From: Thiocapsa imhoffii
Lineage (GTDB): Bacteria > Pseudomonadota > Gammaproteobacteria > Chromatiales > Chromatiaceae
Length of the DNA: 64,000 nt
Direction of reading: 5' to 3'
NCBI RefSeq assembly: GCF_016583985.1
Contig: NZ_NRSD01000013.1
Location: 1-64,000 of the forward strand
Shown here: positions 9,228-17,836 of the stretch, in pieces
How positions within the stretch are numbered: position 1 is the stretch's first letter
Layout of the letters: each line of letters begins with the position of its first letter
Notes under the pieces: model-generated
Databases searched by the model: none
What the model saw: only the letters and a program-made list of their open reading frames with translations
Told to the model about the DNA's origin: nothing
Program-made: the position numbers and the translations under genes

Positions 9228-9730
9228 CAGTCAAACCAACCCAGCAGATCACGGGCAACGGACCAGCGCGGAGCGCGTCCAGAATCCAACTCTCCGAGCA
9301 TCCCATGACGATAGAGGGCATCGACCGTGCCATCTCCCTGGGTGTTCAACAACCAGGCATTGAAGACGTTCAGCAACTTCGATTCAGCCTCGTGCGCCAG
9401 CGCAAAACGGTGTATCAGTTCCATATCGAAACCAACCAACTTGTTGTCGCAATGACAGAGAGAGGACGGGTCGTCGGCGCCCTGATCGCACACGAGCGGA
9501 ACCCCCGACGCTTGGATCCATGCCAGGCTGCTCCACACCAGGTCGGGCGGCCGTTCCCGATGGATGGTGGACGCTTGCGGAGCTTCCAGGAGCGAGAGTC
9601 CTTCCAACGCCTGATCCTTGGTGAACAGACCAACCGGGATCCCGAACTCGGACAGAATCAGGGTGATGAGGGTGCCGGTCGCGGTGATGTGGCCGGCATC
9701 CCCGATCGGCGCGCTAGAACGCCAAGGCAT
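9227..9730 (-). pseudogene. Degenerate Na+/dicarboxylate symporter-SBP fusion relic
   Basis: An open frame of 167 codons starts inside the last 17 bases of the ATPase A gene and ends overlapping the DUF481 start. The middle reads LAWIQASGVPLVCDQGADD...LVGFDMELIHRFA, the first lobe of a type-3 periplasmic solute-binding protein. It then jumps to FNAWLLNTQGDGTVDALY...PRWSVARDLLGW, which looks like the extreme C-terminus of the symporter proteins that carry such a domain. The first 40 residues resemble a symporter transmembrane segment. Most of the transport core and the ligand-binding lobes are missing, so I call it a relic, although the frame is open and could still be translated. Family memory supports the fusion call. 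A homology search would confirm or refute it. Confidence 0.5.
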
Positions 9731-11672
9731 CGATCTCGCCAAGAAGACGCTGGTAGTCAGGCGATTCCGGCGCTGCATAATGGAAATTTTTGAACAGTCC
9801 GATCAACTTGTTGTAGTAACCACGGACCGCGTCCTTATCCTCGAAGGCGGTTTTCTGCTCGACAAGCGCCCACACACGGTCCAGGGTCAGTCGTTGTCGA
9901 TCCATCGGCACCGAACCGTCGACTTCATCGAAGGCATCCTGCTGGAGGAAGACCATGTCGAGGAAGAGTGCCTTCTGATAGATGACATAGTCGTCGGTCG
10001 TGATGCCTTCCTCGCCGGTGACCTGCATCATCTGCTGCACGCTATCACCCTGAACCAATAAATCTTTCAACGCCTCGACCCGTTCGGTCCAAGTCGGGTC
10101 CAGGTGATGGGTGTACCAGTCCGAGAGTTGCTCGAGATAGCGCGACCAGGAAATCAATGGGTCGATCGCCGGATAGAAACGTCGGTAGGCACGATCGTAC
10201 GAGAGTCCGAGGAAGCTCTTCACCGTGCTCAGGGTGCCCTGGGTCACTGGCTCCTCGAAGTTGCCCCCCGCGGGCGAGACGGTTCCGATCATGGTCAGAC
10301 TGCCACGCGCACCATCAGCGGCACGAATCAGGCCAGCACGTTCATAGACGCTGCGGATCGCCGACTCCAGGTAGGCGGGGAAGGCCTCCTCGCCAGGAAT
10401 TTCCTCCAGGCGCCCAGAGGTCTCGCGCATCGCCTGCGCCCACCTCGAGGTCGAATCGGCCAGCAGTAGAACGTGATAGCCCATCTGGCGGTAATACTCA
10501 CCGATGGTAATCCCGGTGTAGATGGACGCCTCGCGCGCCGCGACGGGCATCGACGAGGTGTTACAGATGATGATGGTCCGATCCATCAGTGAACCGCCGC
10601 TGCGCGGATCCTTAATGCGGGGGAATTCCTGAATGGTTTCGACCACTTCGCCAGCACGCTCGCCACAGGCGACCACGACCACGATGTCGACCGCAGAGTG
10701 CTTCGCCAAGGAGTGCTGCAACACGGTCTTACCCGCGCCAAAGGGACCAGGGATACAGGCTGTTCCGCCACGCGCAACGGGGAAGAAGGTATCGATGGTG
10801 CGCATGGTCGTTGTCAAGGGCTCGTTCGGATAGAGCCGCTCGCTGGTCCGTTCGCGCAACAGATGCTCGTTCAATGGCCGCCGGACCGGCCAACGCTGGG
10901 TCAGATCAAGCGAATGCTCCTCACCGCGCGCATCGCGAATCCGCGCAACCGGCGTGTCGAGCGTGACGCTGCCCTCACGAATCCAGGTCACCTCGACCTC
11001 GCCGGCTTGATCGAAGGGGACCATGATCTTGTGCTCGAAGCGCCCTTCAGCAACCGTCCCGAGCAGACCTCCGGCACGCAGTCGCGCACCCTGTTGCACC
11101 GAGGGGACGAAGGACCATTTGCGTTCGAGATCCAGCGGGGCGAGGTCAACACCGCGCGGCAGAAACACACCATGTGCGATGGCGATCTTATCGAGCGGAC
11201 TCTGGAGCCCGTCGAAGACTTGGCCGAGCAAACCGGGGCCTAGGATCACCGAGAGCATCTCGCCGGTCTGTTCCACCGGATCACCGATGGTGATGCCACG
11301 CGTATCCTCGAACACCTGAACATCGGCGGTGTCGCCACGGACCCTCAGCACCTCGGCCTTGAGACGCTCCTGACGGCCTTCTGGCGTCTTGCGTCGCGGG
11401 ACGATCAAGACCACTTCGTTTTTCTTCAGCGCGCAGCGCGCGCCTTGGTCCCAGCCGGCCTCAATGGTGACGAGACTCTCCTGAACCGCGATCACGCGTG
11501 CGGGCGAGTCTGCCTTCGCAGTGGTCCCCGCACCATCGTCCGGGAAGATTTCAGAGGTCTCTCGTGACATGGTTTCACGGCCCATCACTGTCGGAGTTAC
11601 GGGAGCCGCCGACTGCTGAGCAGTGGGCTGCGGCTTCGAACCTTGTGTGCGTCGCTTGGTGTGTCTCGCCAT
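9714..11672 (-). CDS. atpA: V/A-type ATP synthase/ATPase catalytic subunit A
   Basis: This is the nucleotide-hydrolysing subunit of the V1/A1 head, about 652 residues from ATG 11672. The P-loop GPFGAGKT lies near residue 310, preceded by the bulge domain typical of A subunits. ADSTSRWAQAMRE and the arginine-finger neighbourhood follow. The first ~60 residues before DSPARVIAVQESLVTIE are a hydrophilic extension that the family usually lacks. ATG 11585 or 11570 would shorten it, and none of these starts has a strong ribosome binding site. It is the last subunit gene of the operon here, whereas elsewhere it normally stands third, just before B. Its stop overlaps a degenerate transporter frame. 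The organism presumably also has an F-type ATPase, so this enzyme probably pumps or harvests sodium ions. Confidence 0.95.
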   Translation of the reverse strand: MARHTKRRTQGSKPQPTAQQSAAPVTPTVMGRETMSRETSEIFPDDGAGTTAKADSPARVIAVQESLVTIEAGWDQGARCALKKNEVVLIVPRRKTPEGRQERLKAEVLRVRGDTADVQVFEDTRGITIGDPVEQTGEMLSVILGPGLLGQVFDGLQSPLDKIAIAHGVFLPRGVDLAPLDLERKWSFVPSVQQGARLRAGGLLGTVAEGRFEHKIMVPFDQAGEVEVTWIREGSVTLDTPVARIRDARGEEHSLDLTQRWPVRRPLNEHLLRERTSERLYPNEPLTTTMRTIDTFFPVARGGTACIPGPFGAGKTVLQHSLAKHSAVDIVVVVACGERAGEVVETIQEFPRIKDPRSGGSLMDRTIIICNTSSMPVAAREASIYTGITIGEYYRQMGYHVLLLADSTSRWAQAMRETSGRLEEIPGEEAFPAYLESAIRSVYERAGLIRAADGARGSLTMIGTVSPAGGNFEEPVTQGTLSTVKSFLGLSYDRAYRRFYPAIDPLISWSRYLEQLSDWYTHHLDPTWTERVEALKDLLVQGDSVQQMMQVTGEEGITTDDYVIYQKALFLDMVFLQQDAFDEVDGSVPMDRQRLTLDRVWALVEQKTAFEDKDAVRGYYNKLIGLFKNFHYAAPESPDYQRLLGEIDALAF

Positions 11673-11804
11673 GACTGCATCCGTTGAATGCACGACCGGC
11701 GACGTGCCGCGCCGCGGTCGCTGGTGACCCCATGCCGGGTCAGGATTGGGAACGGGCCCTGAGGTCGGGATGCTGACACGAGGCCACGCGCATCACGTTT
11801 CGGG

Positions 11805-12509
11805 TCAGGGCCGCGCAGTGTCGGCAGCCTGCATCAGTTGCTGCTCGACTGCGCGCATCGCGTTGGCAACCAGGGCATCGAAGCGCTCCAGCGCCGCCGC
11901 GTCCTTGTCGCCAGTCCAGCTCGCGATCATGTCCCAGCGCATCACATAGACAACCACGGCCTCGAAATCGAAATGATGGCCATCACTGACCCGCTCCAGA
12001 TGATTCCAGGCCACGGTTCCGAGCAACCGCTCCAGGTCCAACGACTCGCCGCGATCGAGGTGGCGCTGCGCTTGCGGCAGCCAGGGAAAGGCCACATCCA
12101 ACCCGAACGCCGGCTCGTTCCAATGGCGGCGGACCAGCTCGACCCAGCGCCCGTAGCCCCAGTGTTGATCGAGCGGAGCGGACTCGCCGCGATGACGGCG
12201 GCGCAGCGCCGCGACTAGGGTGCGCAATTCCAGACGCCAGATGACCAGCTCGCGGACGAACGGGTGTTGAAGCGCGTCGATCCGTGCCCGCGCGTGCGCG
12301 AGAAATGCCGCGTCACTGCGCCGCGTTTCTTGCTGCGACCACTCGATCAGCGCCCGTGCGGTTCGCAAACAGCCTGCTTCGTCTGGCCTCAGGAGGCCAA
12401 GACGCTGATTGAGCTGAATACGCGACACCGGGGTCTGTTTCGCGCCGAACAACGGCCCATGGTAAGGCAATGAACCGAGCAGCATGACATAGCGGTTTGC
12501 ATCGAACAC
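11805..12509 (-). CDS. DUF2764 protein, subunit C-like component of V/A-ATPase
   Basis: This 234-residue soluble, helix-rich protein begins MFDANRYVMLLGSLPYHGPLF, which matches the start of DUF2764 proteins. DUF2764 genes occur between E and A in the reduced bacterial V/A-ATPase operons of Chlamydiae, spirochaetes and Bacteroidetes. There they are thought to replace subunit C/d, the socket between rotor shaft and c-ring. That role is inferred from context and family literature, not from a visible motif. It lies 12 bases after subunit E and 130 bases before A. No recognisable C, F or G/H genes are in this operon, consistent with the reduced type. Confidence 0.8.
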   Translation of the reverse strand: MFDANRYVMLLGSLPYHGPLFGAKQTPVSRIQLNQRLGLLRPDEAGCLRTARALIEWSQQETRRSDAAFLAHARARIDALQHPFVRELVIWRLELRTLVAALRRRHRGESAPLDQHWGYGRWVELVRRHWNEPAFGLDVAFPWLPQAQRHLDRGESLDLERLLGTVAWNHLERVSDGHHFDFEAVVVYVMRWDMIASWTGDKDAAALERFDALVANAMRAVEQQLMQAADTARP

Positions 12510-12521
12510 GATTCACCCCGA

Positions 12522-13226
12522 CTAGGTCACCATGCCTTCGAGAATCGCGCGAAAGCGCGGTTGCAGGTGTGCAAGCAGGATGGCGGCGATGGTCTCATCC
12601 GTCAGGTCGATCACGATGTCCTTGTCCTTCAGCGCAATCCGCAATCCATGCTCATCAGGTCCGGCCGCGACCCCGAAGGTCACGCCCGCGGTGAGCAGAT
12701 TACCAGCCAGCGAGAGCACAAAATGTGAAAGACTCCCTTCACGCAACTCCAGCGGATTGCGGCGCAGTTCCTCAGGATCGACCAGCGCCTTGGGGAGTTG
12801 GATCTCCACGGCCTGACCAGTCCCGACCCCTGCCGATGCGCGCGCCTGGCCGGCGACCTCCAGGATGAGCTGTTCAAGAAATTGTTCCTGCTCAAGCTTG
12901 GTGGCGATCAATCGCTTCACCTCGTCGCTGAAGCGATCCGAGAGTTCGGCCTTTAAGCGCAGAATCGTATCGCGCATCGCGAGTTTCAGCGCCTCCTCGC
13001 CGCCTTTGCGCAGTGCATCGACTTCACGCTGCGTGGCCTCGCGGATCGCCTTCGCCTGCGCCTCCGCGTCGCGCAGGATCCGTGCGGCCTCGTGCTTGGC
13101 CTCTGCTTCGATCTGCTGTGCCCGTGCCTGCCCGGCCTGCACGCCCTGGTCACGCAAGCGTGCCACCAGGGCCTCGATCCCAGCCGCCGCTTGGGTACTG
13201 AGTGGGTCTTGACTTGATGGATTCAT
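12522..13226 (-). CDS. atpE: V/A-type ATPase peripheral-stalk subunit E
   Basis: 234 residues from ATG 13226, chosen because GGAGGG precedes it and because the longer open frame (to 13472) would run across the K gene. Residues 15-110 form a charged coiled coil (QARAQQIEAEAKHEAARI, EALKLAMRDTILRLKAEL), the peripheral stalk rod. The C-terminal third is the globular foot that grips the A/B head, ending LLAHLQPRFRAILEG. It follows K by 31 bases and precedes DUF2764 by 12. In most relatives E opens the operon, whereas here it is fifth. Confidence 0.9.
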   Translation of the reverse strand: MNPSSQDPLSTQAAAGIEALVARLRDQGVQAGQARAQQIEAEAKHEAARILRDAEAQAKAIREATQREVDALRKGGEEALKLAMRDTILRLKAELSDRFSDEVKRLIATKLEQEQFLEQLILEVAGQARASAGVGTGQAVEIQLPKALVDPEELRRNPLELREGSLSHFVLSLAGNLLTAGVTFGVAAGPDEHGLRIALKDKDIVIDLTDETIAAILLAHLQPRFRAILEGMVT

Positions 13227-13257
13227 TTCGCATCGCCCTCCTCGGTGTCGCAGCCGC

Positions 13258-13719
13258 TCATCCGACGACTCCGGCGATGGGGATCCCGCCAGCCAGAACC
13301 AGCGCGAAGACGAAGGCGAACACGGAAAATCCTTCGACGATCGCCGCGGGTGCCAGCGAGAGACCGAAGATCTCGGGCTTCGTCTTGCTGGCATGAATCG
13401 CGGATGCGCAGACGCCTCCTTGGTAGACGGCGGAGAGGAGCAGCGCCACCCCAGCCAGCGCGCCGATCCCAAACAGCCCGGGGGCGGTCTCCGGGGTGAT
13501 CTCGCGCTGCAGACTGAACATGATCACGATGCCATAGATTACGTTCGATGACGGCATGACCGACACACCGATGTAGCGACCGTAGCCCGATTCGGTGTCG
13601 ACCATCGCGCCGATTGCGGCCTGCCCCGCGATAGCGCATCCGATGACGCTCCCGACCGCCCCAAGCGCCATCGGACTGAAGACGCCGAGCCAACCCAGCG
13701 CAACCACAAATTCGTTCAT
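13258..13719 (-). CDS. atpK: V/A-type ATPase membrane rotor subunit K (c-subunit)
   Basis: 153 residues forming four hydrophobic helices, i.e. a double-hairpin proteolipid. The ion carboxylate is Glu129 in helix 4 (APAAIVEGFSVFAF). Gln100 in helix 3 (SAVYQGG) and Tyr62 match sodium ligands in the Enterococcus hirae K ring. The helix-2 motif is PSSNVIYG where E. hirae has PGTQGLYG, so the Thr/Gln ligand pair is Ser58/Asn59 here. Spacing to Tyr62 is preserved. This supports sodium binding with an altered site, but proton use cannot be excluded. The start overlaps the stop of subunit I by four bases. Confidence 0.93.
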   Translation of the reverse strand: MNEFVVALGWLGVFSPMALGAVGSVIGCAIAGQAAIGAMVDTESGYGRYIGVSVMPSSNVIYGIVIMFSLQREITPETAPGLFGIGALAGVALLLSAVYQGGVCASAIHASKTKPEIFGLSLAPAAIVEGFSVFAFVFALVLAGGIPIAGVVG

Positions 13720-15524
13720 TCGCGCAGCTCCTTTCTCTTGAAGGGTCTGAAGGCATAGCCTTCACCGGACAAGGCCCAATTGTAGAATTCGATGAAATTC
13801 AGGCGTAATCCATGCACCACGCCACTGACGATGGTGAGCAGGATGTTCAGGGTGTGACCAACCAGGAGGATAAGGATCGCGAACAAAATCCCGACTCCAG
13901 CCAGCTCCGCGGCGGCGTCGCGCGCGAGGCCGTTGAAGGTGATTGCCAGTGATGCCGAGGCGAGCCCCAGGGCGAACAGCCGCAGATACGACAGGACGTC
14001 TCCAAAGGCTTGCGTCACCCGCAGCAGATTCTTCAATCCGTCCAAGACCCGCAAGAGGATCGATGTGACTCCTGTGATCGGACGCTCGCTACCGAGGAGG
14101 AAGATGAGCGCGAACCCGAGGATCATCATCCCTTGCGCGGTCAGCGGCATCCAGGACGCCACCTCCGGGGTATGGGCCAGCCAGTATCCGAATGCCCCGA
14201 GGACGGCCAAGACCCAGCCGGCGGCGACACGGCCTTGGGCACGTCGCCAACCCTGCACCCGCATCATCTGCACATTGGCCAGCACGATGTGGAACACGCC
14301 GACACCGACCGATAGACGCATCATGACCTCAAGGTCATTGATGTTGAGCAGATGCAGGTGACCGAGCAGACTATCAGGGGGTGGCGAGACCCCGAAATAA
14401 CCGCCGACCACCACCCCCCAGACGATCGACGCCGAAACCAGCGACGCGCCTAGCAGACGCAGACGGCGCCCGAGATCATCACGCCCAAGCCGTCTCCAGT
14501 AGGCCAGGAGCACAATCCCGAGCAACGCCGCATAGCCGGCATCGGACAGGATCATCGCGAAGAAGGCGGTAAAGGAAAAGAAGAGGACGCCCGAGGGATC
14601 CCAACCCTGGTAGGACGGCATCTGGTAGAAGGCAACCAGATCCTTGCCAGCCGCGATCGGCGCCGCGGTCTCCAGCAAGGTCGGTGGAGCATCCTCGGGA
14701 CCGGGTTCTTCGACCAGCAGCGCCAGATCCTGATCCGCGGCCAAGCGCGTCACGGCCGGGACGGACTTCACCGGCGCCCACCCTTGGATCAAGAAGAGAT
14801 GTTCGTCGTCCTGCGTTTGAGCCTCGGCATAACGCAATTGCGCCTGATCCTCCGCCTGCGCCAAATGGGCGGTGAGCTGATAGATCCAGCGGGTCAAGGA
14901 CTGATGCTCGGAGTGAACGTCCTCAAGCGCCAGCTCGGCGGCCTCGAGTCGACGACGCACCTCACTGAGCGCCAAGGATCCCACATGAGCGCGTCGCACC
15001 GGCAGGGCGTCGCGGGGTGGTTCATCAGGGTGGATCACCACCACCCAAGCCTGGCGATGATCCCGGTGCACGACCTGCCAAGGCAGATCCAGTTCAGCCA
15101 AGGCCACCATCTGCCGCTGCGGGATCAGATAGAACCACAGCTTCTGGCCCGCGAGTTGATGCGCGCTCGGGAGCCTGAAGTCGCCCCAGGACTCAAGCTC
15201 GTGCACGCGCTCGCGCAGGGCATCGCGCTCATCGGTGACGTCGCGGCGACGTTGTTGATTGTCCAGCACCGCACGAATAACCCGCGGCAGATCGAAATCC
15301 GTCACGTCACGAACCTGTCGGCGCTTCTCCTTGGCGCCCTGCAAATAACGTAGCGCCTGCATGGCCTCCACGGCGTGCGCTGGCGGCTCCTTCTCCGGTT
15401 CGCGCGCGGCCGGACGCAGCGGAATCAGATGCAAACAGCCGAGCGCCTGCAAGCGGGCAAGCATCTCGCCTTTCTCACCAACCAGGCCGGCGAGGGTAAT
15501 CCGCTGCAGACGCTCGATACTCAT
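13716..15524 (-). CDS. atpI: V/A-type ATPase membrane stator subunit I (a-subunit)
   Basis: 602 residues, shorter than archaeal I subunits (~650), as is usual for the reduced bacterial type. The N-terminal ~270 residues are soluble and coiled-coil (stator arm contacting E). The C-terminal half has about eight transmembrane helices forming the ion half-channels: FFSFTAFFAMILSDAGYAA, GGYFGVSPPPDSLLGHL, LRLFALGLASASLAITFN and GHTLNILLTIVSGVVHGLR. The last holds the conserved polar/His residues, and the Arg in LSYLRLFALG is the likely essential stator arginine. The start overlaps D by four bases and the end overlaps K by four, so translation is tightly coupled. Confidence 0.93.
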   Translation of the reverse strand: MSIERLQRITLAGLVGEKGEMLARLQALGCLHLIPLRPAAREPEKEPPAHAVEAMQALRYLQGAKEKRRQVRDVTDFDLPRVIRAVLDNQQRRRDVTDERDALRERVHELESWGDFRLPSAHQLAGQKLWFYLIPQRQMVALAELDLPWQVVHRDHRQAWVVVIHPDEPPRDALPVRRAHVGSLALSEVRRRLEAAELALEDVHSEHQSLTRWIYQLTAHLAQAEDQAQLRYAEAQTQDDEHLFLIQGWAPVKSVPAVTRLAADQDLALLVEEPGPEDAPPTLLETAAPIAAGKDLVAFYQMPSYQGWDPSGVLFFSFTAFFAMILSDAGYAALLGIVLLAYWRRLGRDDLGRRLRLLGASLVSASIVWGVVVGGYFGVSPPPDSLLGHLHLLNINDLEVMMRLSVGVGVFHIVLANVQMMRVQGWRRAQGRVAAGWVLAVLGAFGYWLAHTPEVASWMPLTAQGMMILGFALIFLLGSERPITGVTSILLRVLDGLKNLLRVTQAFGDVLSYLRLFALGLASASLAITFNGLARDAAAELAGVGILFAILILLVGHTLNILLTIVSGVVHGLRLNFIEFYNWALSGEGYAFRPFKRKELRE

Positions 15525-16126
15525 ATTGTCGTCTCCCGCTGGCGTTTGTTCTTCGCGATCTTGGAGCGGACGATCGCCGCGCGCTCGGCGTCGGACAGGT
15601 AGACCTTGATCGTTTTGATGTTGGCACGTGCACGCGGGATCAACACCTTATCGAAGAGGTTAACGCGCTGCGTGACCTTGCGCACGGCCTCGTCGAAGCG
15701 GATCAAGCGGCGTTCATGCAGGGCCAGACGCGTCTCCAGCGTCATCATCTCGATCAAGGCATCAACCAATGTATCGACCCAGTGTGGCATGCTGAACAAC
15801 CCATAATCCCGTCGTTCGACCTCGAGTTCCTCGAGCACCGGCAGACGTGTTCCGAGTAGATTCTGCTCGCCGATTCGCACAGCACGCACACTGACCAGGT
15901 CCGACAGCTCAATCTCGTGGTTGGCCATCATCGGGAGGTGTTCCTGGACCCGCTCGCGCAGGACCGTGATCTCGCGTCGCGTCGCCTCACAGGCCATGAC
16001 CTCCTTCGCACGCTCGGCCATGATCTGCTTGCGCTTCAGATCGAGCGAGGGCAGATATCGCTCGTAGGTCCGAAGATTGCGATTTTGTTTCGCGAGTGAG
16101 GATTTACTCAGACTGACCCGTGACAT
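15521..16126 (-). CDS. atpD: V/A-type ATPase central-stalk subunit D
   Basis: 201 residues. The N-terminus SLSKSSLAKQNRNLRTYERY and the helix LDLKRKQIMAERAKEVM are typical of subunit D, the long antiparallel coiled-coil axle that rotates inside the A3B3 head. The C-terminal helix ends with YLSDAERAAIVRSKIAKNK, also characteristic. It starts 18 bases after B and overlaps subunit I by four bases. Confidence 0.93.
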   Translation of the reverse strand: MSRVSLSKSSLAKQNRNLRTYERYLPSLDLKRKQIMAERAKEVMACEATRREITVLRERVQEHLPMMANHEIELSDLVSVRAVRIGEQNLLGTRLPVLEELEVERRDYGLFSMPHWVDTLVDALIEMMTLETRLALHERRLIRFDEAVRKVTQRVNLFDKVLIPRARANIKTIKVYLSDAERAAIVRSKIAKNKRQRETTI

Positions 16127-16144
16127 GGCGGCAATGCGCTCCCG

Positions 16145-17515
16145 TCAAGCCGCGGTCGCGATGGGGTCACCTGGATCAGGCCGCGGCAGGTATTTGTCGA
16201 TGAGATGATCCCGCATCAGGAGTTCATCGCGTTCGAAGCATTCCGCGAGCGTCTGCCAGCAGAGATCCAACCCCGCCTCCAGCGAAAGACGCACCTCGAT
16301 ATCCATGAACCGCTCACGGAAGAGCGCGCCGAATTTGATCAGACGCAGATCGAACTCGGACAGGTCGAACGCCATGGCCTGCTTCTGCTCGGCATCGCGC
16401 GCGCCCGAATAGAAGCGAATCATGGTGTTCATGATCTGCGGATGATCCTCGCGGGTCACCTTGCCGACTACATGCTGTTTCAGGCGCGAGAGCGAACCGA
16501 AGGGGTCAAGCATTCGATCATGCAGGTAGAACTGCCCCTCCGTGATGTAGCCGGTGTTGTCCGGGACCGGATGCGTGACATCCCCTCCAGGCATGGTGGT
16601 CACGGTCAGGATGGTGAGTGAGCCACCGTCCTTGAAATCCGCGGCCTTCTCGTAACGGCGCGCCAGTTGCGAGTAGAGATCACCCATATAGCCGCGGTTG
16701 GAGGGAACGGCCTCCATCGCGATCCCGACCTCCTTCATGGCGTCGGCGTAGGCGGTCATGTCGCTGAGGAGGACCAACACCCGTTTGCCTTCCTCGACCG
16801 CGAAGCGCTCGGCGACCGCGAGCGCCATGTCCGGGACTAAGAGACGCTCGACGACCGGATCAGAGGCGAGATTGACGAACATGACCGTGCGCGCGAACAC
16901 GCCCGCGTCCTCGAACTGACGTAGGAAGAAATGGTAGTCGTCGAAGATCAAACCGAGACCGCCGAACACGACGATATCGGCGTCGGCCTGGATCCCGATG
17001 CGCGCGAGGAGTGCGTTGTAGGGTTCGCCAGCGACCGAGAAGATCGGAATCTTCTGGCTTTCCACCAACGAATTGAAGATATCGATCATCGGCACGTCGG
17101 TGCGGACCATCTTGGATGCAAGCACGCGTCGTGCGGGATTCGCCGAAGGCCCGTCGATTTCGATGCGCGGATCAGCAGAGAGCGACGGTCCGGTATCAAA
17201 TGGGGTGCCGTCGCCACGAAAGACCCGCCCGAGGACGTTCGGAGAATAGGTCACGCGCATCGGATGGCCGAGAAAACGCACCGACGCACGCGTCGAGAGA
17301 CCCTTGGTGCCGGCGAAGACCTGCAGCGACACCAGCTCACGCTCGATGCGGATCACCCGCGCCAGGGACTTGAAACCATTCGGGTCTTCGACGAATCCAA
17401 GATCACCGAAGGCGACGGGGTTCTCATGGCTCTGCGCGGATTCCGGAACCTGGACCTTCAGCAGATCGCCAACGATCTCGGCAATTCGAGCATATCGAAC
17501 GAGCGAATGGGACAT
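16145..17515 (-). CDS. atpB: V/A-type ATPase regulatory subunit B
   Basis: 456 residues from ATG 17515 (GGGGAAC just upstream). A GTG at 17548 would add 11 residues. This is the non-catalytic nucleotide subunit of the head: the P-loop position reads FSVAGEPYNALLARI and lacks GKT, as B subunits do. LVLLSDMTAYADAMKEV, PSNRGYMGDLYSQLARRYEKA and DGGSLTILTVTTMPGGD are classic B-subunit blocks, the last two followed by HPVPDNTGYITEGQF. It is the first gene of the operon, so the promoter lies in the 320 bp upstream shared with the divergent beta-barrel gene. Confidence 0.95.
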   Translation of the reverse strand: MSHSLVRYARIAEIVGDLLKVQVPESAQSHENPVAFGDLGFVEDPNGFKSLARVIRIERELVSLQVFAGTKGLSTRASVRFLGHPMRVTYSPNVLGRVFRGDGTPFDTGPSLSADPRIEIDGPSANPARRVLASKMVRTDVPMIDIFNSLVESQKIPIFSVAGEPYNALLARIGIQADADIVVFGGLGLIFDDYHFFLRQFEDAGVFARTVMFVNLASDPVVERLLVPDMALAVAERFAVEEGKRVLVLLSDMTAYADAMKEVGIAMEAVPSNRGYMGDLYSQLARRYEKAADFKDGGSLTILTVTTMPGGDVTHPVPDNTGYITEGQFYLHDRMLDPFGSLSRLKQHVVGKVTREDHPQIMNTMIRFYSGARDAEQKQAMAFDLSEFDLRLIKFGALFRERFMDIEVRLSLEAGLDLCWQTLAECFERDELLMRDHLIDKYLPRPDPGDPIATAA

Positions 17516-17836
17516 GGCTCTGGTTCCCCGCGTTGGTTCAGTCTCCACCCGTACGATCGTCGTCGCGCTGAAGAATTTCAGAGGTTTGACATCGCTAGGT
17601 TATCGGTAGAGAGCGGGGGAGCGCAAACTGAATCATCCGAGCGGCCTGCTCGGGCAACCGCGATCACCGCGATCACCCACCCATACCCTCGCCCCGTGAC
17701 ATTGAATTTGGAACATTTAGCGATGGAAGTTGCAGTACACTGGCAGCTTGCGCCGCGCCCCCGAAAGGCTCCGGTCCCCGCCCCGGAACAACGGCGTCGA
17801 TTGTCATCATCACACCGCCCTGGAGCCTCGATCACG
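17516..17836. other. Divergent promoter region of ATPase operon and beta-barrel gene
   Basis: About 320 bp between the ATPase B start and the plus-strand gene at 17837. It must carry both promoters, but I could not assign -35/-10 boxes with confidence. A plus-strand open frame runs through it from 16931 but is antisense to atpB and is not a gene. Confidence 0.45.

Noticed and set aside
12522-13472. Longer start for ATPase subunit E at 13472
   Set aside because: It would overlap the K subunit by over 200 bases and add non-family residues. ATG 13226 has GGAGGG upstream.
16931-17836. Upstream extension of the beta-barrel gene frame
   Set aside because: The first 300 codons are antisense to atpB and the intergenic gap. 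The signal peptide fixes the start at 17837.
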